This document shows, in pieces, positions 7,761-14,512 of a DNA stretch of 27,146 nucleotides. Both the position numbers and the translations under genes were made by a program. Source of the stretch: Chloroflexota bacterium (lineage in GTDB: Bacteria > Chloroflexota > Anaerolineae > Anaerolineales > Villigracilaceae); NCBI GenBank assembly GCA_016191985.1, contig JACPVB010000167.1, positions 1-27,146 of the forward strand, written 5' to 3'. The first letter of the stretch is position 1. Every line of letters begins with the position of its first letter. Below the pieces are notes generated by a model that was not told where the DNA came from, made no database searches, and saw only the letters and a list, made by a program, of their open reading frames with translations.

Positions 7761-7813
7761 ATTCTAGCATGGTGCAGGTCAGATTGGCAATCCGACTTAC
7801 ACAGCATTACAAT
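7761..7813. promoter_or_regulatory. Divergent promoters sharing one -35 palindrome
   Basis: Minus strand: -35 TTGCCA (7785-7790), 18-bp spacer, -10 TAGAAT (7761-7766), then six bases to the MoaD ATG. Plus strand: -35 TTGGCA (7784-7789), 18-bp spacer, -10 TACAAT (7808-7813), then seven bases to the thioesterase ATG. Both -35 boxes are the two strands of ATTGGCAAT (7783-7791). Both transcripts would start at or next to the initiation codon. Confidence 0.7.
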
Positions 7814-7820
7814 ACATACC

Positions 7821-8261
7821 ATGAAAAGACAACTTCCCTATCATGGCTGGTGTTTCGTATGCGGAAGGGACAACCCGCACAGTATTGGTCTCACCTGGTA
7901 CGTGGATGACGATGGCATTATGACCTCTGAGTTCACATTGAATGAAGCGCAGCAAGGTCCGCCTGGGCACGCGCACGGCGGCGCATCCGCGGCAATTTTG
8001 GATGAAGCCATGGGGCTAGTCGTATGGGCGGCGGGACATAAAGTGGCGGCGGTCAATTTGGAGATCAATTATCACAAGCCGCTCCCGTTGAATCAACCCT
8101 TAATTCTCGAAGCGCGCATCACACAAATGGACGAGAGAAAAATCTTTTCGACAGGCGAAATCAAACTGGCTGATTCAACTGTCGCCGTGAGCGGACGCGG
8201 AATTTACGTCGCCGCGCCGAAGCTGTTTGAAAATGTCAGGCTGAAAGGAAACGAATCATGA
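7821..8261 (+). CDS. PaaI-family hotdog-fold thioesterase
   Basis: 146 aa from ATG 7821; the frame is open further upstream, but that part overlaps the MoaD gene and a -10 box lies seven bases before this ATG. The protein shows the PaaI/YiiD pattern: an N-terminal CFVCGRDNPHSIGL segment with a CxxC pair, then the hotdog helix GHAHGGASAAILDEAMG and strands AVNLEINYHKPLP and RKIFSTGEIKL. Family members hydrolyse acyl-CoA thioesters; the substrate is unknown. The N-terminal CxxCGxxNPxGL motif is common in members of this branch. Its stop overlaps the start of the racemase gene by four bases (ATGA), so the two are co-translated. Confidence 0.88.
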   Translation: MKRQLPYHGWCFVCGRDNPHSIGLTWYVDDDGIMTSEFTLNEAQQGPPGHAHGGASAAILDEAMGLVVWAAGHKVAAVNLEINYHKPLPLNQPLILEARITQMDERKIFSTGEIKLADSTVAVSGRGIYVAAPKLFENVRLKGNES

Positions 8262-8959
8262 AGACCATCGGATTGATCGGCGGGATGAGCTGGGAATCAT
8301 CCATCGAGTATTACCGCATCATCAACGAAACCGCGAAGCAAAAGCTGGGCGGGCTGCATTCTGCAAAAAGCCTGATGGTAACCGTTGATTTTGCCGAGAT
8401 CGAAAAACTGCAACATGAAGACCGCTGGGATGAAGCTGGGCAAATTTTGGTGAAATGCGCGCAAGACCTCGAGCGCGGCGGTGCGGAATTTATTGTATTG
8501 TGCACAAACACCATGCACAAAGCCGCAGACCAGATTATTTCAAATACAAAAATCCCGTTTTTGCACATCGCAGATGCCACTGCCGAAAAAGTGAAAGCCA
8601 CCGGCATAAAAAAGATCGGTCTGCTTGGCACACGCTTTACGATGGAACACGATTTTTACAAAGGCCGCCTGATCCACAACTTTGGGCTGGATGTGCTTGT
8701 GCCAGATAAAGCTGACCGGGACATCATCCACCGCGTGATTTATGAAGAACTGGTGCTCGGCAAAATCATAGACACCTCACGCGAGGAATACAAACGCATC
8801 ATGAAGGCGCTTATCGCCCAGGGCGCGGAGGGAATTATTCTCGGCTGTACCGAGATTGAATTGCTTATCAAGGAAGGCGACAGCCGTGTCCCTCTTTTTC
8901 CCACAACCTATATCCATGCCGCCTCTGCGGTGGAATATGCCCTAAAGGACGAACCCTAA
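8258..8959 (+). CDS. Aspartate/glutamate racemase family protein (YgeA/RacD-like)
   Basis: 233 aa, full length. A PLP-independent amino-acid racemase: two cysteines act as the acid/base pair. Cys82 in VLCTNTMH and Cys197 in LGCTEIELL are the two catalytic sites. The N terminus IGLIGGMSWESSIEYYR is the family start. The Thr-Met-His after Cys82 is as in broad-specificity YgeA/RacX-type enzymes. It overlaps the thioesterase by four bases. Its substrate could be aspartate, glutamate or a broader set; D-amino acids for wall or signalling use are possible. No SD is needed to explain translation because of the coupled ATGA. Confidence 0.92.
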   Translation: MKTIGLIGGMSWESSIEYYRIINETAKQKLGGLHSAKSLMVTVDFAEIEKLQHEDRWDEAGQILVKCAQDLERGGAEFIVLCTNTMHKAADQIISNTKIPFLHIADATAEKVKATGIKKIGLLGTRFTMEHDFYKGRLIHNFGLDVLVPDKADRDIIHRVIYEELVLGKIIDTSREEYKRIMKALIAQGAEGIILGCTEIELLIKEGDSRVPLFPTTYIHAASAVEYALKDEP

Positions 8960-8967
8960 AGGATTGA

Positions 8968-9423
8968 ATGAAGCGCTGCGTTTTCATCCTCCCTATTCTG
9001 GTTTTAATTTCCTGTATCGCTGTCCCTACTGTGGAACCCACAGCCACCACAGCCATACCGGTAATCGTTATCGTTGAGGAAAACCCTTACAGACCCCAGT
9101 CAAATGACGCCGGCTTGAAGCTGGCTGGCGCAATTATCAACAATACCAACCTGGTGGAACGTTTCGATCTTGACCCATTTCGCGTGGAGTTAAATATCTC
9201 CGGCTCGCTGCCCAGCGTGTGCAACGAGCTGCGCATCAACGTGTCACCGCCCAACGTAGATTACCAAATCTTCGTAGAGGTTTACAGCCTGATAAATACC
9301 GACATCAACTGTGACAACGTGTTCCAGCAATTTGAAGCCAGCCTGCTTTTGGGGGTTTATTCCAATGGGCGGTACACGGTTTGGGTAAACGAAGGCTATG
9401 CCGGGGATTTCATTACTTATTGA
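8968..9423 (+). CDS. Putative lipoprotein, paralogue of the gene at 9706
   Basis: 151 aa. A short N-terminal signal peptide (KRCVFILPILVLISC) ends in a lipobox-like LISC, followed by a Pro/Thr linker. The mature part has GSLPSVCNELRINVSPP, then IFVEVYSLINTD, INCDNVF and LLGVYSNGRYTVWVNE. The same framework (GSLPxxC...VSPP...VEVYS...C...LG.....YT.WVN) is in the protein at 9706-10149, with two matched cysteines that could form a disulfide. Function unknown; surface-exposed and beta-rich by appearance. It begins eight bases after the racemase stop, so it may be read from the same transcript. Confidence 0.72.
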   Translation: MKRCVFILPILVLISCIAVPTVEPTATTAIPVIVIVEENPYRPQSNDAGLKLAGAIINNTNLVERFDLDPFRVELNISGSLPSVCNELRINVSPPNVDYQIFVEVYSLINTDINCDNVFQQFEASLLLGVYSNGRYTVWVNEGYAGDFITY

Positions 9424-9443
9424 TGGCTGCTTGATTGTTCTAA

Positions 9444-9596
9444 GAGACCGTTTCTTAAGTACACGGATTTGACGGATCACACGGTCAGACACGGATTTTT
9501 TAATGGTTTTTTCCGTGAGAATCCGTAAAACTTGTACTGAGCCTGCCGAAGTATCAGTGTCGTCCGTGTCCAAAGAATGACTTAAGAAACACTCTC
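9444..9596. mobile_element. MITE-like element with 16-bp terminal inverted repeats
   Basis: 153 bp with ends GAGACCGTTTCTTAAG (9444-9459) and CTTAAGAAACACTCTC (9581-9596), complementary at 14 of 16 positions, flanked by a TAA direct repeat (9441-9443, 9597-9599). No transposase frame lies inside. The interior is built of short words (acggat, ccgtgt) and includes a cttgtactgagcctgccgaa word known as a filler in intergenic repeats. Confidence 0.55.
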
Positions 9597-9605
9597 TAAA
9601 TAATT

Positions 9606-9654
9606 GGTGGTCTCGATATGCCCCTCAAAGGACACTCGGGGCTACTCGACCATC
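9606..9654. repeat. Third GGTGGTC palindrome copy
   Basis: Arms GGTGGTCTCGA (9606-9616) and CTCGACCATC (ending 9654) enclose a smaller GCCCC/GGGGC stem. The left arm is the same as the left arm of unit 2 at 7434. It lies just before the second lipoprotein gene; the 282-bp gap 9424-9705 is filled by this and the MITE-like element. Confidence 0.75.
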
Positions 9655-9705
9655 ATACTGGAACTTTCCAGCCATATTAAACGTCGACACCAAATGGAGA
9701 CCAAC

Positions 9706-10149
9706 ATGAAACAACTTTTACTTTCGATCACCCTCCTTGTTTTCACGCTGGGCGCATGTGCCCCCTCCCTCGATGAACCTGTAAACAGCGACACGCCATC
9801 CGCCCCGCAACCGAGCAGCTTCGCTCCCAGCCCAGGGGATTCGAGCCTGGCGCGCGGCAAGGCATTCGTGGATGCAACAGACCTGCTCACACTTGAAAGC
9901 TATCCCCTGCAATTCACACTAACCCTCAAAGGCAGCCTGCCTACACCCTGCCATCACCTGCGTGTGGCGGTCAGCCCACCGGACGCGGAAAACAAAATCG
10001 TTGTGGATGTATATTCAGTGTCCAACCCGGATGAGATTTGCACACAAGTCCTTGAGGCATTCGAGGTCAACGTCCCGCTTGGGAGCTTCCCCACTGGAAC
10101 ATACACTCTTTGGGTAAATGGCGAAATGGTGGCGGAATTCCAATCGTAA
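9706..10149 (+). CDS. Putative lipoprotein, paralogue of the gene at 8968
   Basis: 147 aa from ATG 9706, chosen because GGAG lies six bases upstream; the ATG at 9694 would bring the SD into the gene. Signal peptide KQLLLSITLLVFTLGAC with lipobox LGAC, then a Ser/Pro-rich linker. The mature domain shares GSLPTPCHHLRVAVSPP, VVDVYSVSNPDEICTQV and LGSFPTGTYTLWVNG with its upstream paralogue, including the two cysteines. The pair arose by duplication and now has a palindrome and a MITE-like element between the copies. Function unknown. Confidence 0.75.
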   Translation: MKQLLLSITLLVFTLGACAPSLDEPVNSDTPSAPQPSSFAPSPGDSSLARGKAFVDATDLLTLESYPLQFTLTLKGSLPTPCHHLRVAVSPPDAENKIVVDVYSVSNPDEICTQVLEAFEVNVPLGSFPTGTYTLWVNGEMVAEFQS

Positions 10150-10491
10150 AAAAAACCATTCCCACAGAATCCGCTAACCCTTCGACACGACTTCGTCAGT
10201 CAGGACAGGTCTACGCCAATCTGCGCGAATTTTAAAAAGATTAGCAGACAAAGATACCCTTCTGCGTAAGTCCTGAATGATCTGCGGGTTTTGTGGACAA
10301 TCCACGAAACCCGCAGAAATTTTTCAGGGACATCTCATTACCCTGCCTAATGTGCAACTCCTGTTTTTACTCTGGTGGGGCGCAGATGAACGCTGAAAAA
10401 CGCAGATGTTTCTCCCGAATCAGCGAAGTCAGCGTTATTCAGCGTCCCAAAACGGTTCATGGAAAAGAATTGCACATTGGGTTACCCCTAT
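10150..10491. repeat. 342-bp gene-free stretch of word repeats
   Basis: No gene supported here. It contains a copy of the CCTTCGAC...CAGGAC word family (10188-10209), 'tctgcgc' type words, a hairpin (10282-10324, listed separately) and an inverted repeat CGCTGAA/TTCAGCG (10391-10397, 10438-10444). It separates two convergent genes. Confidence 0.6.
10282..10324 (+). terminator. Hairpin with T tail, candidate terminator
   Basis: CTGCGGGTTT (10282-10291) pairs with AAACCCGCAG (10307-10316); an inner GTGG/CCAC pair extends the stem to about 15 bp around an ACAAT loop. AAATTTTT follows. It lies 130 bp after the second lipoprotein stop; it may also be part of the word-repeat tract. Confidence 0.55.
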
Positions 10492-10968
10492 TTATTCCAA
10501 TCGGCTCACAGCACCAATCTTTGCATTGACTAATTTCACCAAATCAGCCACGCCTAATTGAATATCCAATCCCCTCTGGCCGCCTGAGATGTAAATCTCA
10601 TCGAAGGATTGCGCGGTGGAATCAAGCACCACCTGAAACCCCTTGTTGATTAGCGCCAGCGGAGAAATGCCGCCAGCCTGCAACCCCGTCAACTGCTCGG
10701 CTTCGCGTTCGCTGGGCAGGTGCATTTTCTTCTCGCCCAGAAAAGACGCCAGCAGTTTCAAATCCACCACGCGCGGAGCGGGGATCACCGTCAGCACAGG
10801 TTTGCCTTTTTCACGTGTGGTTACAATCGTTTTGAAAACCTGCTCCGCGGGCACGCCCATCAACTGCGCAACTTCCAGCGCTCCGAGTTTCTCGGCGGGC
10901 ACTTCATGCGCCGTGTATTTCACCTTGCGCGCGTCTAAAAATCTTGTGACATTATTCGTAGTAGCCAT
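10492..10968 (-). CDS. ybaK: YbaK/EbsC-type Cys-tRNA(Pro) deacylase
   Basis: 158 aa from ATG 10966-10968 (the frame opens earlier at a TTG, but this ATG begins the conserved part). The INS/YbaK fold is plain: a first helix with NNVTRFLDARKVKY, then EVAQLMGVPAEQVFKTIV with the catalytic-site Lys, the strand PVLTVIPAPRVVDLKLLAS, and GLQAGGISPLAL with the GxxSP loop. YbaK hydrolyses Cys-tRNA(Pro) mischarged by prolyl-tRNA synthetase. It is convergent with the lipoprotein gene and divergent from the gene at 11013, the two starts being 45 bp apart. Alternative: another INS-superfamily editing specificity. Confidence 0.9.
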   Translation of the reverse strand: MATTNNVTRFLDARKVKYTAHEVPAEKLGALEVAQLMGVPAEQVFKTIVTTREKGKPVLTVIPAPRVVDLKLLASFLGEKKMHLPSEREAEQLTGLQAGGISPLALINKGFQVVLDSTAQSFDEIYISGGQRGLDIQLGVADLVKLVNAKIGAVSRLE

Positions 10969-11012
10969 GTGATATAAAAACCTGTACAATTATAAACATA
11001 AAGGAGGCTGAT

Positions 11013-11363
11013 ATGTCCAACCAGGAACAGGAAAGACTAAAACGACTCCGCGAGAAACAGCTTCAGGCGCGCGACCCGCTTGTCAAACAGCGCCAATTCC
11101 AGCACAGCAGTTCCGTCAAAGAAAGAAGAATGCGCAAACCCTTCTCCCTGTCCAAGGCGTGGAAGGATATTCCCCATATTATCAAAATCCCATTCTATGC
11201 CCTCATGCTCGGGGTCATCGTTGTCTTCGTCCTCCCCGTGTTTTGGGATTCGCCCTACGCCATCCTCGTCGGGGCGGCCATAACCCTCATCTTTATTTTG
11301 TTCGGAGTGATTCTCGGCAACTCGCTCGATATGCGTGACGATATTAAAAACCACCTCAAATAG
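11013..11363 (+). CDS. Small two-TM membrane protein, unknown function
   Basis: 116 aa. A strong AAGGAGG precedes the ATG. The first ~50 residues are basic and hydrophilic (REKQLQARDPLVKQR), then two hydrophobic segments at ~60-80 and ~83-102, and a short tail MRDDIKNHLK. Probably an inner-membrane protein with both ends in the cytoplasm. A TACAAT box at 10985-10990 would serve as its -10. No family recognised; nothing nearby gives a function. Confidence 0.75.
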   Translation: MSNQEQERLKRLREKQLQARDPLVKQRQFQHSSSVKERRMRKPFSLSKAWKDIPHIIKIPFYALMLGVIVVFVLPVFWDSPYAILVGAAITLIFILFGVILGNSLDMRDDIKNHLK

Positions 11364-11449
11364 ATGGATTAAAAAAATCGCTTCGCCCTTAACCTGAAAA
11401 CTGGTCTTGCAAAGCAGATATTCTCCACGCCCAGGCATTGGAGGAAAAA

Positions 11450-11902
11450 ATGATAAGCACGGTAACCCTGTCCCAGTTCGGTTTGTTCGATGGGCTTCCT
11501 GAATCATTGCTCAAAGAGATCGCCGCCATCAGCGCTGAAGCCTTCTGCAAAAAAGGGGAATTTATCTTCCGCGAGGGTGAAAAAGCGGACAAATTACATT
11601 TCCTTGTTAATGGAAGTGTTGCCCTGCTTGTGAATCTAACCTCACGGCCTGAAAGCATCACCGTCTCTTTTATATCCATACCTTTTCAAAGTTTTGGCTG
11701 GTCTGGCCTGGTGCCACCCCATAACTACACCTCCAGTGCCAAATGTGACGAGGATTCAAACCTGCTCATCGTCTCTGCCGAGCCGTTTATGAAATTGCTG
11801 GAGCAGAATCCCGAAGCAGGTTTCAAGGTCATGCAGCGCGTCACCGTCATCATCGCGGACCGTTTGAGGAATAGCCGACAGGCTTTGTTGAAAACCATGT
11901 AA
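11450..11902 (+). CDS. Cyclic-nucleotide-binding-domain protein without HTH
   Basis: 150 aa from ATG 11450, with GGAGG six bases upstream. A single CNMP/CAP_ED beta-roll: GLPESLLKEIAAISA, KGEFIFREGEKADKLHFLVNGSV (cut here at 20), and LLEQNPEAGFKVMQRV before two closing helices. The loop that binds the phosphate in CRP reads FGWSGLVPPHNYTSSAK, a variant seen in CRP-like proteins of redox or sulfur metabolism; the usual Arg is not there, so cAMP binding is doubtful. The protein ends after the C helix with no DNA-binding domain, so it cannot be a CRP/FNR transcription factor alone. The role is unknown; it may sense a ligand for a partner protein. Confidence 0.8.
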   Translation: MISTVTLSQFGLFDGLPESLLKEIAAISAEAFCKKGEFIFREGEKADKLHFLVNGSVALLVNLTSRPESITVSFISIPFQSFGWSGLVPPHNYTSSAKCDEDSNLLIVSAEPFMKLLEQNPEAGFKVMQRVTVIIADRLRNSRQALLKTM

Positions 11903-11912
11903 TTCCACGCTC

Positions 11913-11991
11913 TGGAGTCAGGCAGCTTGCTGCCCTGTGGGTGCTGCCCTGGCACTGGTTGCAATATCCATCAGCGAGCTGATGGACTCCA
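11913..11991. repeat. TGGAGTC/GACTCCA palindrome with nested hairpins
   Basis: Arms TGGAGTC (11913-11919) and GACTCCA (11985-11991) enclose two perfect smaller hairpins, GGCAGCTTGCTGCC and CCATCAGCGAGCTGATGG. Six A follow. It occupies the gap between the cNMP-domain gene and rel. Confidence 0.6.
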
Positions 11992-12090
11992 AAAAATCAG
12001 CTCAAGAAAAACCGTCAGTAAACAGAAGCAGGCATGGGCGCGGTGGGAAGCGCCCGTCGTGTTTTGATTCTTTAGGTTCTCTGGCATTTG

Positions 12091-12188
12091 GTGGGGTAAG
12101 CCACAGAGATCACAGAGAAAATGAGTTTTGAGCTTTTTCTCAAAGGTCTCCGTGCGCTCTGTGGCGACTTCACCCCACTTAACCCCAC
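12091..12188. repeat. Nested CCACAGAG/CTCTGTGG palindrome before rel
   Basis: Outer arms GTGGGGTAAG (12091-12100) and CTTAACCCCAC (12178-12188), inner arms CCACAGAG (12101-12108) and CTCTGTGG (12157-12164). The word pair acagagatcacagag is repeated inside. 11903-12226 holds no gene. Confidence 0.7.
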
Positions 12189-12213
12189 AGAGCCATTCTT
12201 TAATCCCGCGTAG

Positions 12214-12219
12214 TACAAT
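12214..12219 (+). promoter_or_regulatory. -10 box of a leaderless rel transcript
   Basis: TACAAT ends seven bases before the GTG start at 12227, with no SD, so transcription would start at the initiation codon. The -35 is not clear (gccatt-like at best). Confidence 0.5.
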
Positions 12220-12226
12220 TATCCGG

Positions 12227-14452
12227 GTGAAAACAGCAACTGCTCCAATTCCGCTTGAAAAACTTCTTGAGCAGCTCCCGGAAACTTATACTATTGCAGA
12301 CCGTGAGCTGGTGATGCGTGCCTATCACGTTGCGGAAGAGGCGCATCGCGAGCAGAAACGGCATTCCGGCGAACCGTACATCAACCATTGTGTGGCGGTT
12401 GCCAGCGTCCTCGCGGATTTGAAGGTTCCCTCCGAAGTGGTGGCGGCGGGATTGTTGCACGATACAGTGGAAGACACAAACATCACGCTGGCGGATATCC
12501 GCCGCGATTTTGGAGACACGGTAAAAATCCTCGTGGACGGCGTGACCAAGCTCACCCACTTGCCGCGCGTTTCCCGCGGCGACCAGCACGCTGAAAACGG
12601 TCACAACGGAAACGAAACCGAAGAACCGCTTATCGAACCCGCCTTGCTTGGCCGCAAAGAGGATATGATCTCGGAGACTTTGCGAAAAACGTTCCTTGCC
12701 ATGGGCGAGGATGTGCGCGTGGTGTTGATCAAACTGGCGGATCGTTTGCATAACATGCGCACGCTCGGCTACATGCCAGAGCATAAGCGCAAGCGCATTG
12801 CGCAGGAGACACTGGATATTTTCGCTCCGCTGGCAAACCGCCTCGGCATCTGGCAGATCAAGTGGGAATTGGAAGACCTCGGCTTTCGGCATGTATTCCC
12901 TGAAAAATATAAAGAGATTGCGGAACTGCTGGCCGAGAAGCGGCCAGACCGCGAAGCTCAACTGGAAACGATCAAGGAAAACCTGGTAAAACTGCTTGAA
13001 AAGAATAACATCAGAGCCGAGATCAGTGGGCGGCCAAAGCACATTTATTCAATTTTCAAAAAAATGCAAAAGAAAGGCAAGCCCTTCAACATGGTGCATG
13101 ACGTGCGCGCGGTGCGGTTGATCGTGCCTGACGTGCCTTCGTGTTATGCAGCATTGGGTGTGATCCATACCACCTGGCGACCCATCCCCGGCGAGTTCGA
13201 TGATTACATCGCCGCCCCGAAGGATAATTTTTATCAATCCCTGCATACGGCGGTGGTCTACGATGACAAGCGTCCGCTGGAGGTGCAGATCCGTACCAGC
13301 GAAATGCACTTAAACGCGGAATATGGCATCGCCGCGCACTGGCGGTATAAGGAAGGCACCAAGCATTCCGATAAAAATTTCGAGCAGCGCATCAACTCCC
13401 TGCGCTCGATGATGGAGTGGCGTTCGGACGTGAATGACGCCGCCGAGTTCGTGGAATCCATGCGCAGCGATGTGTTTCAGGACCGCGTGTACATTTTCAC
13501 CCCGCGCGGCGACATCATTGACCTGCCCGCTGGCTCCACGCCAATTGACTTTGCCTATCACGTCCACACGGACATTGGTCATCGCTGCCGTGGGGCGCGT
13601 GTGAATGGAAAGCTCGTCCCGCTGTACCAGGAATTGAAAACAGGCGACCAGATCGAAATCCTCACCACCAAACGCGGCGGACCAAGCCGCGACTGGCTCA
13701 ACCAAAACCTGGGGCTTGTCCGCACTTCGCGCGCGCGCTCGAAGATCAAGGTCTGGTTCAAGAAGCAGGAGGATGAGCAGAACCTGGCGCAGGGACGCGA
13801 TGCGCTGGAGCGCGAACTGCAACGGCTTGGCATTACCGAAATCAACTTTGAAAAGCTGGCGCGCGATCTCGGCTATAAAATTCCAGATGAGTTGTTCATT
13901 GCGCTCGGCTGCGGGGACTTATCCATTAGCAAGATCATCAGGCAATTCTCACAGGATGAAGTTACGGAAGACATCCTTGCAGCCACATCGCCGACCACAT
14001 CCAGCACCTCCACAGACGTGGTGGAAGTGGTTGGTTTAAAAGGAATGCTTTCGTCGATGGCGCGCTGCTGCAACCCCATGCCGGGTGACCAGATCGTAGG
14101 CTTCATCACCCGTGGACGCGGCGCGACCATCCACCGGCAGGATTGCCCGAACATTTTGCAAACCAAAGACCGCGAACGAATCCTGCAAGTGGGCTGGGGA
14201 CACGTGGAACGGACGTACCCGGTCCCGGTCAAGATCAAGGCGTATGACAGGCAGGGGTTGATGAGCGATATTTCCAACCTGCTGGCGGATGAAAATATCA
14301 ACATCGCGAATGTCACAGTCAACGTCAATCGCAGCATCGCGGATTTGCGGCTGATCATCGAAGTAAAAGACCTCACCCAACTCAGCCGCATCCTCACACG
14401 CATTGAGAATTTGCCCAATGTCATGGAAGCGCATCGGACGAACCCGGGGTAG
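12227..14452 (+). CDS. rel: Bifunctional (p)ppGpp synthetase/hydrolase (Rel/SpoT family)
   Basis: 741 aa from GTG 12227; the open frame reaches upstream to 12128, but that part lies in a palindromic repeat. Domains in order: HD hydrolase (~45-200; His78-Asp79 in AGLLHDTVEDT, and later KLADRLHNMRTLGYMPEHKR), synthetase (~260-370; GRPKHIYSIFKKMQKKGKPF, DYIAAPKDNFYQSLHTAV), TGS (DRVYIFTPRGDIIDLPAGST), a Zn-finger-like CCNPMPGD region, and a C-terminal ACT domain (VKIKAYDRQGLMSDISNLLA). It would make and degrade the stringent-response alarmone in response to uncharged tRNA at the ribosome. The HD domain has an extra ~20-residue loop (GDQHAENGHNGNETEEP) before the LRKTFLAMG helix. All signature residues are visible and both activities are likely. 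Confidence 0.96.
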   Translation: MKTATAPIPLEKLLEQLPETYTIADRELVMRAYHVAEEAHREQKRHSGEPYINHCVAVASVLADLKVPSEVVAAGLLHDTVEDTNITLADIRRDFGDTVKILVDGVTKLTHLPRVSRGDQHAENGHNGNETEEPLIEPALLGRKEDMISETLRKTFLAMGEDVRVVLIKLADRLHNMRTLGYMPEHKRKRIAQETLDIFAPLANRLGIWQIKWELEDLGFRHVFPEKYKEIAELLAEKRPDREAQLETIKENLVKLLEKNNIRAEISGRPKHIYSIFKKMQKKGKPFNMVHDVRAVRLIVPDVPSCYAALGVIHTTWRPIPGEFDDYIAAPKDNFYQSLHTAVVYDDKRPLEVQIRTSEMHLNAEYGIAAHWRYKEGTKHSDKNFEQRINSLRSMMEWRSDVNDAAEFVESMRSDVFQDRVYIFTPRGDIIDLPAGSTPIDFAYHVHTDIGHRCRGARVNGKLVPLYQELKTGDQIEILTTKRGGPSRDWLNQNLGLVRTSRARSKIKVWFKKQEDEQNLAQGRDALERELQRLGITEINFEKLARDLGYKIPDELFIALGCGDLSISKIIRQFSQDEVTEDILAATSPTTSSTSTDVVEVVGLKGMLSSMARCCNPMPGDQIVGFITRGRGATIHRQDCPNILQTKDRERILQVGWGHVERTYPVPVKIKAYDRQGLMSDISNLLADENINIANVTVNVNRSIADLRLIIEVKDLTQLSRILTRIENLPNVMEAHRTNPG

Positions 14453-14462
14453 AAAAGTAATA

Positions 14463-14497
14463 CCGACTTAAGTCGGCGCTACACAGTAGGGTATAAT
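14463..14497 (+). promoter_or_regulatory. moeA promoter region with CCGACTTAAGTCGG palindrome
   Basis: A perfect 14-bp palindrome CCGACTTAAGTCGG (14463-14476) is followed by -10 TATAAT (14492-14497), 15 bases before the moeA ATG. A larger relative of the palindrome lies at 20413-20457, so this is probably a repeat copy and only by chance near the promoter. No SD precedes moeA. Confidence 0.5.
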
Positions 14498-14512
14498 CGC
14501 GCCGATTTCAAA

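Noticed and set aside
7410..7820. Long upstream extension of the thioesterase frame
   Set aside because: It overlaps the MoaD gene on the other strand and a palindromic repeat; a -10 box and the conserved start place the ATG at 7821.
10293..10529. 78-codon plus-strand frame
   Set aside because: Made of word repeats and the antisense of ybaK; no SD or family likeness.
12128..12226. Upstream 33 codons of the rel frame
   Set aside because: They lie in the CCACAGAG/CTCTGTGG repeat; the protein's conserved part starts after GTG 12227, which has a -10 box seven bases before it.
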